Assembly: GCA_024742875.1 (NCBI GenBank)
Contig: JANSXP010000009.1
Location: forward strand, 93,178 to 157,177
Reading direction: 5' to 3'
Source: Planctomycetaceae bacterium
Lineage (GTDB): Bacteria > Planctomycetota > Planctomycetia > Planctomycetales > Planctomycetaceae
DNA: 64,000 nucleotides
Made by a program: the position numbers and the translations under genes. A model generated the notes under the pieces. The model did no database searches, was not told the origin of the DNA, and saw only the letters and a list, made by a program, of their open reading frames with translations. Shown piece by piece: positions 37,516 through 45,971 of the stretch. How positions within the stretch are numbered: position 1 is the first letter of the stretch; every line of letters starts with the position of its first letter.

Positions 37516-38535
37516 ATGCATATTCAGACTTCAGCAAAACGGCAGTTTCCGTCAGTCAAACTGGCAACCGCGTTTTTTGTCATCCTGTCTGGCTCCATCT
37601 ATGCGTGCAACATCCCCGTGTTCCGATACGCCCTGGAACGCTGGGCACCGGATCGGGTGGAAGTCATCGTCTTTCATCAGGGAAAGCTTGCCGCAGAAGA
37701 TTCGGCCGTTGTGGATTCGATCCGCCGTCAAACCCAAACGTCAGCGGGAGCGGCCAACGCGACGGTCCGCGAGTACAGGATCGGGTCGGCCAAAGACGAG
37801 AATCTCGACGACCTTTGGCAGCGCGTTTCCGCGGATGGGGCCACGACTCCTTATGTGGTCGTCCGCTCAACGGCCAGCAAAGGTGCGAAGGTCAACAACT
37901 GGCGGGGACCGCTGAGGAAGTTTCGAAGCGGCCACACCTTCGAGTCGCCCGTGCGTCGCCGCGCAGGTGAGCGGTTGCTGTCCGGCACGTCGGTGGTCTG
38001 GCTGGTATTGAAGTCAGAGGACAAACAGAAAAACGAACGGCTGATCACACAGCTGACCAAAGATCTGCAGGCGCTGAGCAAATCGGTACCGCTGCCTGAT
38101 GGCATTGGACTGCCCGGTTCGGAGTTGATGGCGGAGGTGCCGCTGCTCATGAAGTTTGAAGTGATCGAAATCGACCCGCAGGACGAAAAAGAAAAATACC
38201 TCATCGATCTGCTGCAGGGACTGGCGCCCGAATCGGTGTCGGACAACGAACCATTGGCCGTCCCTGTGTTCGGGCGGGGTCGGGCGCTGGAAGTGATCGC
38301 TGGTCGCGATGTGACCACCGAACTGACCAAAGATCTGACGATGTTTCTGTGTGCGGCATGCAGCTGTCAGGTCAAGGAAATGAATCCCGGCTTTGACCTG
38401 CTGATGTCCACAAACTGGACGACGGAACTGTACGGAGAAGACGGGCAGGACCCGACTGCCAGCGGGTTTCAAAGTCAGAAGAATGAGGGGGTGCCGATTC
38501 TGATCGACATTCCTGCCGGCCGCAAACGCCGTTAG
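37516..38535 (+). CDS. Exported protein of unknown function
   Basis: 339 residues from ATG 37516. A hydrophobic segment (about 17-32, ATAFFVILSGSIYACNI) acts as signal peptide; the Cys in YACNIPVFRYALERW could be a lipid-attachment site, but the lipobox fit is poor. The body alternates beta and helical patterns: VEVIVFHQGKLA, TPYVVVRSTA, GTSVVWLVLKSEDKQKNERL, LLMKFEVIEIDP. Near the C-terminus LTMFLCAACSCQVKEMNPGFDLL has three closely spaced Cys. I do not recognise the family; the thioredoxin-like alternation is only suggestive. It follows nadD and is convergent with the ExbD-like genes. Confidence 0.78.
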   Translation: MHIQTSAKRQFPSVKLATAFFVILSGSIYACNIPVFRYALERWAPDRVEVIVFHQGKLAAEDSAVVDSIRRQTQTSAGAANATVREYRIGSAKDENLDDLWQRVSADGATTPYVVVRSTASKGAKVNNWRGPLRKFRSGHTFESPVRRRAGERLLSGTSVVWLVLKSEDKQKNERLITQLTKDLQALSKSVPLPDGIGLPGSELMAEVPLLMKFEVIEIDPQDEKEKYLIDLLQGLAPESVSDNEPLAVPVFGRGRALEVIAGRDVTTELTKDLTMFLCAACSCQVKEMNPGFDLLMSTNWTTELYGEDGQDPTASGFQSQKNEGVPILIDIPAGRKRR

Positions 38536-38594
38536 TGCGGTGAAATGTCAGCAGACGTCACCTCCCGTCAGCAAAGATCGCACTCACAGACCGT

Positions 38595-39047
38595 CTAGCC
38601 GGCGGGTCGGATGGCAAAGGAAATGGACTGAAACTGCAGCTGCTGGCACAGGTCGTACACGGCGATCCACTGCTGGTTGGTGACATTGTCGCTGGTGTCC
38701 ATGATGACCTGCGTGCGAGGATCGAGAGCGGCCAGCGCGGACAGCCGTTCACGCAGTTCGCGAGCTCCTGACAGCGGACGATCATTGAGAGAGATGGTCA
38801 GTCGATTGGTGGCATCCCGCGTCAAGCCGATCGTCACAACCTGTGGTTCAAATTCATCGGGGGCAGCGGGAGGCAGTTCAACGTCCGTTTCCGTCGCGCC
38901 TTCTGACAGCGTCGCCGGCAGCAGGGTGTCGGGTTTCTGGCCGACGGAGGCGCAAACAAAGAAGACGAGCAGCAAAAAGACAACGTCGATCATCGGCGTC
39001 ATGCTTTCGTTGTCGAATGCGGGGCGGCGGCGAGTGGGGACTCTCAC
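38595..39047 (-). CDS. ExbD/TolR-family protein (second of a pair)
   Basis: 150 residues from a GTG at 39047 that overlaps the stop of the first ExbD-like gene (GTGA). A short cytoplasmic N-terminus is followed by one membrane helix (about 17-36) in the ExbD/TolR pattern: FDNESMTPMIDVVFLLLVFFVCAS, where the Asp in MIDVVF is the proton-path residue of the family. The periplasmic domain (about 70-150) ends in DTSDNVTNQQWIAVYDLCQQL, close to the usual ExbD fold. It should work with a MotA/TolQ/ExbB channel to drive outer-membrane or envelope work using the proton gradient. Confidence 0.9.
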   Translation of the reverse strand: MRVPTRRRPAFDNESMTPMIDVVFLLLVFFVCASVGQKPDTLLPATLSEGATETDVELPPAAPDEFEPQVVTIGLTRDATNRLTISLNDRPLSGARELRERLSALAALDPRTQVIMDTSDNVTNQQWIAVYDLCQQLQFQSISFAIRPAG

Positions 39048-39478
39048 GGGGCGTCTCCGGCATTGCGGACGGCAAACTGGATGCTTTGAATCCTCCGGCT
39101 GGCACAGTATTCGATAATCCGCCTCATTTGCCCGTACTCTCCGTCACGATCGCCGCGAATCCGCACTTCCGGGGGTGCCGCTGGATCGCTGGTTTCCAGT
39201 TGGGAAATGCGTTCGAACAGCAGATCTTCGGCAATTGGCTCCCCGGCCAGAAAAAGCTGACCATCCGCCTCAACCGTGAGGGTGAGACGATTGGGTGACT
39301 GCTGATTATCAACCTCTCCGCCGGTCGCGACCGGCAGGCTCACCTGCTGCGCCTGCTCGCTGCGGACAAAGTGGCTGGCCACCAGAAAGAAAATGATCAG
39401 CAGAAACACCACATCGATCAGCGGCGTGATGTTAAACCGCAATGGTGTTCGCTGACTGTAGATGGTCGGACGCCGCAT
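39044..39478 (-). CDS. ExbD/TolR-family protein (first of a pair)
   Basis: 144 residues from ATG 39478. The signature [23 protein letters not shown] (about 12-35) holds the membrane helix and conserved Asp. The periplasmic part includes [18 protein letters not shown] and the C-terminal [20 protein letters not shown], typical of ExbD. It is first in a two-gene unit with another ExbD-like gene. No ExbB/TolQ, TonB or TolA gene is adjacent within the window, though such pairs in planctomycetes are often preceded by ExbB. The gene is divergent from the DJ-1-like gene. Confidence 0.9.
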   Translation of the reverse strand: MRRPTIYSQRTPLRFNITPLIDVVFLLIIFFLVASHFVRSEQAQQVSLPVATGGEVDNQQSPNRLTLTVEADGQLFLAGEPIAEDLLFERISQLETSDPAAPPEVRIRGDRDGEYGQMRRIIEYCASRRIQSIQFAVRNAGDAP

Positions 39479-39541
39479 GAGTTTCTCAACGCTGAGTGAT
39501 CGGTGGCAAATGCTAGCAGTTTCTAGAGCTTTGGGGCAGCG

Positions 39542-39576
39542 GAGATTACGATGCCTGCCAGAGATTAGGATGCCTG
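39542..39576. repeat. Direct repeat in the divergent promoter region
   Basis: GAGATTACGATGCCTG (39542-39557) and GAGATTAGGATGCCTG (39561-39576) differ at one base and are spaced 19 bases start to start, with a third partial copy (CCGATGCCGG) after them. They lie between the divergent ExbD-like and DJ-1-like genes, where a regulator could bind. Confidence 0.5.
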
Positions 39577-39627
39577 TACTCCGATGCCGGCAACGCCACC
39601 ACAACCGGTGTGAAGTCGAAAGGAACA

Positions 39628-40209
39628 ATGAAACCGATGTCCGAAAAACGCGTACTGCTGCTGGCTGGCGATTTTGTGGAAGACTACGAAATCATGGTCC
39701 CCTTTCAGACACTGCTGACCGTGGGGGTCAGTGTGGATGCTGTCTGCCCTGAGAAAACAGCCGGAGACCAGATCCGCACGGCCATCCACGACTTTGAGGG
39801 CGATCAGACTTACAGCGAAAAGCCGGGGCACAATTTTACGCTCAACGCGGACTTTGCTGCTGTCAGCGTGGACGATTACGACGGACTTCTGATTCCCGGC
39901 GGACGAGCGCCGGAGTACCTGCGTCTGAACGGCGACGTCCTGAACCTCGTCAGAGCATTTGACAGTGCGGGTAAGCCGATCGCGGCGATCTGCCACGGCC
40001 TGCAGATTCTTTCGGCCGCCGGCATTTTGAAAGATCGCACGTGCACCGCCTATCCGGCCTGCGGACCGGAAATCACCCTGGCCGGCGGAACCTATCAGGA
40101 AATTGCCATCGACGGGGCGCACGTGGACGGCAATCTGGTGTCCGCACCGGCCTGGCCCGCCCACCCTGCCTTTTGTCGAGAATTCCTCAAACTGCTGGGT
40201 GTGCTGTAG
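39628..40209 (+). CDS. DJ-1/PfpI-family protein
   Basis: 193 residues from ATG 39628, just behind AAGGAA; a GTG six codons earlier is an alternative. The flavodoxin-like fold begins [21 protein letters not shown], has the conserved Glu in [23 protein letters not shown], and the nucleophile elbow [16 protein letters not shown] with Cys followed by His. Members act as glyoxalases, chaperones or amidases; without a third catalytic signature the activity is open. The DUF423 gene follows by 80 bases on the same strand. A direct repeat just upstream may regulate it. Confidence 0.93.
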   Translation: MKPMSEKRVLLLAGDFVEDYEIMVPFQTLLTVGVSVDAVCPEKTAGDQIRTAIHDFEGDQTYSEKPGHNFTLNADFAAVSVDDYDGLLIPGGRAPEYLRLNGDVLNLVRAFDSAGKPIAAICHGLQILSAAGILKDRTCTAYPACGPEITLAGGTYQEIAIDGAHVDGNLVSAPAWPAHPAFCREFLKLLGVL

Positions 40210-40289
40210 TGGTCGGCATACTGTTCGTGCGCCACAGTCTGATTGCCACTCGCTGATCTGCTCTTCTTTGGCTGCCTGGATTTGATTTT

Positions 40290-40784
40290 ATGTCTCCGAA
40301 ACTGTGTTTAACGCTGGCTGCCGTTTTCGGCTTTCTGGCCGTCTTTCTGGGTGCGTTTGGCGCCCATGGCCTGGGCGAAGGTCGTAAAGCGGACGACGGC
40401 TCTCGCACACCCAGCTTTCTGGAAAACAAGTACGCCGACACTGAAGACAAAAATGTGGCAGGTCAAATGATGCCCGCCAGCTACAAGTATCTGCAGGATT
40501 TTCGCACAGGAGTGCGGTATCACATGTGGCACGCGATCGCGATGTTCGGCACAGGGCTGATCATGCTGCGGCAGCGTTCGCGTGTGCTGAGTGCGGCCGC
40601 TTGGTGTTTTGTCGGTGGCATCGTGCTGTTTTCCGGCGCACTTTATGTGCTGGTGATCTGCGGGCCCAAAGCCGGTGGCGTCACGTGGGGACTGGTCGCG
40701 CCCATCGGAGGAACGCTGCAACTGATCGCCTGGCTGCTGCTGGCCGTTGGTGTGGCCCGCACCAACTTTTCCCCTGCTGAGTAA
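40290..40784 (+). CDS. DUF423 family small membrane protein
   Basis: 164 residues with four hydrophobic segments (about 6-26, 76-93, 100-122, 130-155). The first contains the family signature FLGAFGAHGL, and YLQDFRTGVRYHMWHAIAMFGTGL is the second conserved block with the His in YHMWHA. An extra polar stretch of about 40 residues after the first helix (ADDGSRTPSFLENKYADTED) makes it longer than typical DUF423 proteins of about 120. The function of the family is unknown. It lies between the DJ-1-like and dipeptidase genes on the same strand. Confidence 0.9.
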   Translation: MSPKLCLTLAAVFGFLAVFLGAFGAHGLGEGRKADDGSRTPSFLENKYADTEDKNVAGQMMPASYKYLQDFRTGVRYHMWHAIAMFGTGLIMLRQRSRVLSAAAWCFVGGIVLFSGALYVLVICGPKAGGVTWGLVAPIGGTLQLIAWLLLAVGVARTNFSPAE

Positions 40785-40828
40785 GCCACTCACACAACGT
40801 TTCCGTCCTTCAACGGGTTGCCGCCACG

Positions 40829-41884
40829 ATGCTGATTTTTGACGCTCATCTGGACCTGGCATGGAACGCTCTGGAATGGAATCGTGACCTGCTGCAGCCG
40901 GTGCCGCAGATTCGCGATCGGGAGCGGCAGTTTGCCGGCTGCGTGCCGGGAGACTGCACCACCTCACTGCCCGCCATGCGCGAAGGTCAGGTGGGTCTGG
41001 CTATCGCCACATTGCTGCCGCGGTTCCATCGCGTGCCGGCGCCCAGGTCATTCTATGAGTCGCGATTGTCGGCCTACGCGGCCATGCAGGGACAACTGGG
41101 CTGGTACCGGCATATGTCGGAACTGGGACACCTGAAAGAACTGCAGTCGGCCGCCGCAGTGACGGCACACGCCGAACAATTCTCCACCGGATCCACCGAG
41201 ACCCCCATCGGCTTTGTCCTGAGCATGGAAGGAAGCTGGGCCATCCCTGATCCCTCCTATATTCCACGGTGGTATGAACAGGGACTGCGAATTCTGGGAC
41301 CAGCGCATTACGGACCGGATGATTACGGTCATGGCACCGGCAGCTCCGGTGGACTGAAAGCAGACGGCCCGGAATTGCTGCGGGAGATGGCGAGAGTCGG
41401 CATGCTGCTCGACGTGACCCATTATTCTGATGAATGCTTCTGGCAGGCGCTGGAGATCTACGCCGGACCGGTCCTGGCCAGTCATCACAACTGCCGCAGT
41501 CTTGTGCCCGCTGATCGTCAGCTGTCCGATGAACAGATCACCGCCCTGGTGGAGCGTCAGGCCGTGATTGGACTGGCACTGGATTCCTGGATGATTCGCC
41601 CGGGCTGGATCCGAGGCAAAACGGATCCGGCCACCGTGTGCCTGGACGATGCGGTCAACCACATCGATCACATCTGCCAGTTAACAGGCAGTGCGGCACA
41701 CTGCGGCATTGGCTCGGATCTGGATGGCGGATTTGGCAAAGAACAGACGCCCCACGACCTGGACACCATTGCCGATCTGCCCCGAATTGCCGAGCTGCTG
41801 GAAAAACGCGGGTATTCGGCCAGCGATATCACGGGCATCATGCACGGCAACTGGCTGAAGTTCTTCCAGCGGGCCTGGGCATAG
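40829..41884 (+). CDS. M19-family (renal-type) dipeptidase
   Basis: 351 residues with no signal peptide, so probably cytoplasmic. Zinc ligands of the M19 fold are visible: HxD in LIFDAHLDLAWN (about 5-12), the bridging Glu in GFVLSMEGSW (about 130), His in LLDVTHYSD and LASHHNCRSLVP, and the Asp in CGIGSDLDGGFG. The C-terminus contains GIMHGNWLKFFQ. Family members split dipeptides, often with D-residues; the natural substrate is unknown here. Its stop lies three bases from the stop of the convergent small gene. Confidence 0.92.
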   Translation: MLIFDAHLDLAWNALEWNRDLLQPVPQIRDRERQFAGCVPGDCTTSLPAMREGQVGLAIATLLPRFHRVPAPRSFYESRLSAYAAMQGQLGWYRHMSELGHLKELQSAAAVTAHAEQFSTGSTETPIGFVLSMEGSWAIPDPSYIPRWYEQGLRILGPAHYGPDDYGHGTGSSGGLKADGPELLREMARVGMLLDVTHYSDECFWQALEIYAGPVLASHHNCRSLVPADRQLSDEQITALVERQAVIGLALDSWMIRPGWIRGKTDPATVCLDDAVNHIDHICQLTGSAAHCGIGSDLDGGFGKEQTPHDLDTIADLPRIAELLEKRGYSASDITGIMHGNWLKFFQRAWA

Positions 41885-41887
41885 GCG

Positions 41888-42271
41888 TCAGCTTTTGGCG
41901 CGATGCACCAGATAGCTGCGTTCTCCCCGAGTGACGTAGATAGCGTCTTCTGTCAGACGATCGCACAGATCCACGAGAAACTCAATCAGGCGGTCAAACT
42001 CCGATTCGCTTCCGAAGCTGACTTCAAACCGCTCCATCACGTCATGAACGAGCTCTGAGTTGTCATCAACCCAATAGCCCTTCACTGGCGTCGGCGACTG
42101 CGTGTAGGCACGGTAGCGATGCATAAGAAATTCGTGAATCGCTGATCGCGCAGTGTGCGTGCCGTGAAAATAGCGCGGGTCATCCAGCTTGTGAGACGGG
42201 ATGTAAAACACGGTGACTTTCCCCAGTTCGTGGAGAGCGGAACTGGAGGACGACGGTTGATCAACCGACAT
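41888..42271 (-). CDS. Small conserved-looking protein of unknown function
   Basis: 127 residues, no signal peptide or membrane helix. The composition is natural and acidic, with predicted alternating helices: KVTVFYIPSHKLDDPRYFHG, TARSAIHEFLMHRYRAYTQ, VKGYWVDDNSELVHDVMERFEVSF and FDRLIEFLVDLCDRLTEDAIYVTRG. I do not recognise a family. It lies 155 bases downstream of the desulfurase-like gene on the same strand and may belong to that transcript. Confidence 0.75.
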   Translation of the reverse strand: MSVDQPSSSSSALHELGKVTVFYIPSHKLDDPRYFHGTHTARSAIHEFLMHRYRAYTQSPTPVKGYWVDDNSELVHDVMERFEVSFGSESEFDRLIEFLVDLCDRLTEDAIYVTRGERSYLVHRAKS

Positions 42272-42426
42272 GCTGTGAGCCTGATGAAGTTGAAAAACGA
42301 GTTATCAAAACCGCCGCTTCAACAACGACGCGTAAAGAACGAACGCGGGACCATTTCCCCCGGCCCGCAATCAGACGTGATTCAGCAAATGTACCGCAGG
42401 AAGCGTCCAACGGAACAATGCAGTGA

Positions 42427-43608
42427 TCAGGATATGGAAAAAGCGTCACACAGTTGTTCGATTGCAACGACCGCAGCGACGATCTCGTCCTCAGTTGTGA
42501 ATACGCCGGGACTCATCCGCAGACTGCCGCCGGACTCGGCAGTCGTCAGGTGCTGATGCACGAGCGGTGCACAGTGGAAACCGGCGCGACACTGGACGCC
42601 AAACGAACTGTCAAGAATCGTGGCAGCCTCGCGGCTGTCGACTCCGTCGATCGTGAAACTCACAATGCCCGTATTGGGCTGCATCCCATCCGTCAGCAGC
42701 TGCACGCCTGGCAAATCCTGCAAACGCGATCGCAGCAGGGCAGCACAGCTGGCCAGGTTTTTCGCAAGCAATGGCCGATCCTGGGACTGCAGCCACTGCA
42801 GGGCGGCATGCAGCCCAACTAAACCTGGCATATTCATATTTCCGGACTCAAACAGTCCGGGCAAATCACGGGGCTGCTGCGGTGACTCGCTTTGGGTGCC
42901 CGTGCCTCCACAGCGAATCGGAGACAGCAGTTCTTCCCGCCCGGATCGCACATAGACAATGCCAGTGCCCAACGGGCCCAGCATCCCTTTGTGCCCCGCA
43001 GCCGCCAGAAAATCGGCCTTCAGTTCCGACAGGCAGATTTCATGGTGACCGGTCGTTTGGGCTGCGTCCAGCAGCACCAGCGCTCCGGCAGCATGGGCAT
43101 GTTCAATCACCTCCTGCACCGGCTGAATCACGCCGGTCACGTTGGAGGCGTGATTGAGCACCACTAGTCGTGTCGGGCGGGCGGCCAGCGACTGCCGAAA
43201 CGCGTCCGGATCAATCAGACCGGAACTGACGTCGAACGACAGATAGTCAACGTCCAGCGTCAATTCCTGCTGCAGTTGATTGAGCGGACGAAGCACTGAG
43301 TTGTGCTCCAGCCGAGAGGTCACCACCCGATCATTGGGTTGCAGCAATCCCCGCAGCAACAGATTCAGGCTGTCCGTGCAATTGAAGGTAAAGGCAATTT
43401 CGCGGGCTTGCGCTGACAGTAAGCGGGCCACCTGCTGGCGGCACTGCGTAACAATCTCACTGGCGATCTCGCCATCACGATAAGAGCCGCGTCCAAACGC
43501 CGCCCCATTGTTCACCATGTAGTCTGTGACGGCCTCGGCGACACCCGGAGGCTTGGGATAACTGGTGGCCGCGTTATCCAGATAAATGCGCTGGGAAGAC
43601 GTGTTCAC
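42427..43608 (-). CDS. Cysteine desulfurase-like class V aminotransferase
   Basis: 393 residues from a GTG at 43608 overlapping the upstream stop (GTGA). The fold type I PLP enzyme shows [59 protein letters not shown] (PLP-binding Asp and Gln-His region) and the PLP lysine in [15 protein letters not shown]. The likely catalytic Cys lies in [17 protein letters not shown] near 340. This pattern fits the NifS/SufS-like cysteine desulfurase group that releases sulfur from cysteine for Fe-S clusters or other sulfur carriers. No SufBCD, IscU or tRNA-thiolation gene is nearby. It is coupled with a LeuA/NifV-like gene, which is unusual. Confidence 0.88.
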   Translation of the reverse strand: MNTSSQRIYLDNAATSYPKPPGVAEAVTDYMVNNGAAFGRGSYRDGEIASEIVTQCRQQVARLLSAQAREIAFTFNCTDSLNLLLRGLLQPNDRVVTSRLEHNSVLRPLNQLQQELTLDVDYLSFDVSSGLIDPDAFRQSLAARPTRLVVLNHASNVTGVIQPVQEVIEHAHAAGALVLLDAAQTTGHHEICLSELKADFLAAAGHKGMLGPLGTGIVYVRSGREELLSPIRCGGTGTQSESPQQPRDLPGLFESGNMNMPGLVGLHAALQWLQSQDRPLLAKNLASCAALLRSRLQDLPGVQLLTDGMQPNTGIVSFTIDGVDSREAATILDSSFGVQCRAGFHCAPLVHQHLTTAESGGSLRMSPGVFTTEDEIVAAVVAIEQLCDAFSIS

Positions 43609-44837
43609 GCATGGTCTCCTGCAATCAGCTGCAGCAGCCGGTCATCGTCGATCACAACTCCTTTGGGCTGCTGCTTGATCAGGCCAACAACAGCGTCCAG
43701 TTCGGCTTCAGAACAGACGTGCCCCAGGGCCTGAAGACGATGGGCGACCGCCCTGCGACCACTGTGACGCCCGAGGACAAACTGGAGGCCGTCCGCCCCC
43801 ACGGTCTCCGGGTAAAACGGCAGGTAGGTGTCGCGATTTTTGATCAGCCCGTCCTGATGAATGCCCGCTTCCGTGGCAAAGATGTTTTCTCCACCAACAG
43901 GTTTCATGCGCGGCAGACTCACACCCGTTAAGTCTTCCACCAGGCGACACAGTGGAAACAGCCTGGACAAATCGACACGAAACCTGCGGCCATACTGATC
44001 ACGATTGACGTGCAGCGCCATGGCGACTTCTTCCAGCGAAGCATTGCCCGCCCTCTCACCAATGCCGTTCACGGTGCACTGCACGACGTTGGCCCCCGCC
44101 GCAACGGCTGCCAGCGTGTTGGCGACCGCCAGTCCCAGGTCGTTGTGAAAATGGACAGCCAGCAGCACGCTTTCCAGATTCGGCACGTTGTCCTGAATCA
44201 GACGGATGGCGTCAGCCGATTTCTCCGGTGTAAGGACGCCGACAGTGTCGGGGAACCCGATCGCCGTGGCCCCGGCATCGATGGCGTGTCGATAACACTC
44301 GCACAGAAAATCAGGCTCCGTGCGACTGGCATCTTCCGGACTGAAGGCGATGATTTTGAATTTCTCGGCCGCGTAGGAAATGGAATCGGTAATGATCCGC
44401 AACACTTCACTGCGGCTTTTCTGCAGTTTGTGCTGGCGGTGCAGGGGGCTGGTGCCACAAAACAGGCTCACCCCTTTTTTGTGAACAGGGTTGCCGGCCA
44501 GCGCGAATTCGGCGGCGTCCACGTCTGCTCGCACCGTGCGACACAGCGCCGTCAGGACGGGGCGTTTAACAACCTGGGTCATCTTCTGAATGGCGACGAC
44601 ATCCGCCTGCGACGAGGCGGGAAAACCGGCATCCAGTGAGTGCACGCCGGCTTCTTCCAGTGCCAGCGCGATGCGAACCTTTTCGTCCGGCTCCAAAGTG
44701 GCGCCGGGCATTTGTTCGCCATCCCGCAAAGTGGTGTCACTAAACAGCACATACCCGGAACGCTTGTGACGCCGAATGACGGCATCACGAATGCGATTGC
44801 GAACGCGAGAGCGAATCTGATTTAGCGACTGCGACAT
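43605..44837 (-). CDS. 2-isopropylmalate/homocitrate synthase-family enzyme (LeuA/NifV-like)
   Basis: 410 residues. An Arg-rich N-terminal extension (about 1-28) precedes the HMGL-like TIM barrel: [18 protein letters not shown] (active-site Arg-Asp and metal Asp), [47 protein letters not shown] (the HxH metal motif) and [20 protein letters not shown]. After the barrel come [21 protein letters not shown] and [14 protein letters not shown]. The C-terminal regulatory LeuA domain of about 130 residues is missing, so it is the short form, as in homocitrate synthases, re-citrate synthases and citramalate synthases. Substrate cannot be assigned. It overlaps the desulfurase-like gene by four bases. 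Confidence 0.88.
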   Translation of the reverse strand: MSQSLNQIRSRVRNRIRDAVIRRHKRSGYVLFSDTTLRDGEQMPGATLEPDEKVRIALALEEAGVHSLDAGFPASSQADVVAIQKMTQVVKRPVLTALCRTVRADVDAAEFALAGNPVHKKGVSLFCGTSPLHRQHKLQKSRSEVLRIITDSISYAAEKFKIIAFSPEDASRTEPDFLCECYRHAIDAGATAIGFPDTVGVLTPEKSADAIRLIQDNVPNLESVLLAVHFHNDLGLAVANTLAAVAAGANVVQCTVNGIGERAGNASLEEVAMALHVNRDQYGRRFRVDLSRLFPLCRLVEDLTGVSLPRMKPVGGENIFATEAGIHQDGLIKNRDTYLPFYPETVGADGLQFVLGRHSGRRAVAHRLQALGHVCSEAELDAVVGLIKQQPKGVVIDDDRLLQLIAGDHA

Positions 44838-45015
44838 ACGGACAAGATAGCAGTCCGACGCCAGAAGTCACCCTTGCCGCAACTGCGATGCTTTAACCGG
44901 ACAGGTCTGAACGTTAAATGGAAAACCGGACCGAACGATCTTGAGAAGACCGGCAGCAACCCCCAGAATGTCAGCGTGAGTTCACGAAAAATTCCCACTT
45001 TGGCAACCATTCACC

Positions 45016-45903
45016 ATGGCCAGATTCCTCTCACTGTCAACCATTTCTTCCGTTTCTGCGACATGTCTGCTCGGGGCTGTCGTGCTGCTTGCCGGCTGTG
45101 CCGAACCGGAACAGGATGCACCTCCCGTTCTGGACGTGCTGAGTGACATGAATGACGTGGACCTGGCACGGCGGGCTGAACAGCTGGCTCGCAGACAGGA
45201 GGCCATGAAGGCCATTCAGGAAGCCGGTGCGGAATTCAAAGTGCCCACGGAAGGCGTATATGTTGCAGAATTCGAAACCACGGCCGGCACGTTTCAGATT
45301 GAAGTGCACCGTGACTGGGCGCCTTACGGAGCGGATCGTTTTTACAAGCTGATCAAAGACGGTTTCTACAAGGACGCCGCGTTCTTTCGTGTGATGAAAG
45401 GCTTCATGGTGCAGTGGGGCATCGCCGCCCGCCCAGGCATGACTCAGAAATGGGATGACCCAATTCCCGACGACGAAGTGTTCCAGAGCAACCAGCGTGG
45501 CTATGTCTCATTTGCTCAGACCAAGTCACCTCATTCCCGCTCCACGCAGGTGTTCATCAACTATACGGACAACAGCAATCTGGACACCATGGACCAGGGC
45601 TTTGCCCCATTCGGAAAAATCATCATGGGCATGGATGTGGTGGATGCCATCAACGGCCAGCATGGTCAAAAGCCCGATCAGGTTCAGATTCGCGCTCGCG
45701 GCAATGCCTACCTCAAAGAGAAGTTCCCGGAACTGGACCTCATCAAGTCCGTGCGACTGGTGGTGGATGATCAGCCCGAAACAGCGGACGAAGGTGACGC
45801 GCCCAGCGAGGCTGCCGACGCACAGCCCCAATCCAGTGAGGATGCAGCGCCAGATGAAGAAGCCACTGGTGATGCCGCTGCCGATGAGGCGGCGGAAAAA
45901 TAG
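45016..45903 (+). CDS. Cyclophilin-type peptidyl-prolyl isomerase, lipoprotein
   Basis: 295 residues with a lipoprotein signal ending LLAGC (about 24-28). A helical stretch (about 40-70) precedes the cyclophilin domain: VYVAEFETTAGTFQIEVHRDWAPYGADRFYKLIKDGFY, FFRVMKGFMVQWGI with the catalytic Arg and Gln, RGYVSFAQTKSPHSRSTQVFINYTDNSNLD and GFAPFGKIIMGMDVVDAI. The C-terminal 50 residues are an acidic, Ala-rich tail. The enzyme should speed proline isomerisation in proteins outside the cytoplasm, tethered to a membrane. It is divergent from the LeuA/NifV-like gene and followed by a membrane protein gene. Confidence 0.93.
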   Translation: MARFLSLSTISSVSATCLLGAVVLLAGCAEPEQDAPPVLDVLSDMNDVDLARRAEQLARRQEAMKAIQEAGAEFKVPTEGVYVAEFETTAGTFQIEVHRDWAPYGADRFYKLIKDGFYKDAAFFRVMKGFMVQWGIAARPGMTQKWDDPIPDDEVFQSNQRGYVSFAQTKSPHSRSTQVFINYTDNSNLDTMDQGFAPFGKIIMGMDVVDAINGQHGQKPDQVQIRARGNAYLKEKFPELDLIKSVRLVVDDQPETADEGDAPSEAADAQPQSSEDAAPDEEATGDAAADEAAEK

Positions 45904-45971
45904 CAGCCACACCACAACTCGATCCGGGCCGCCGACACTCCTTCCCTGACTTTCATCGTGAACAATTCCAC

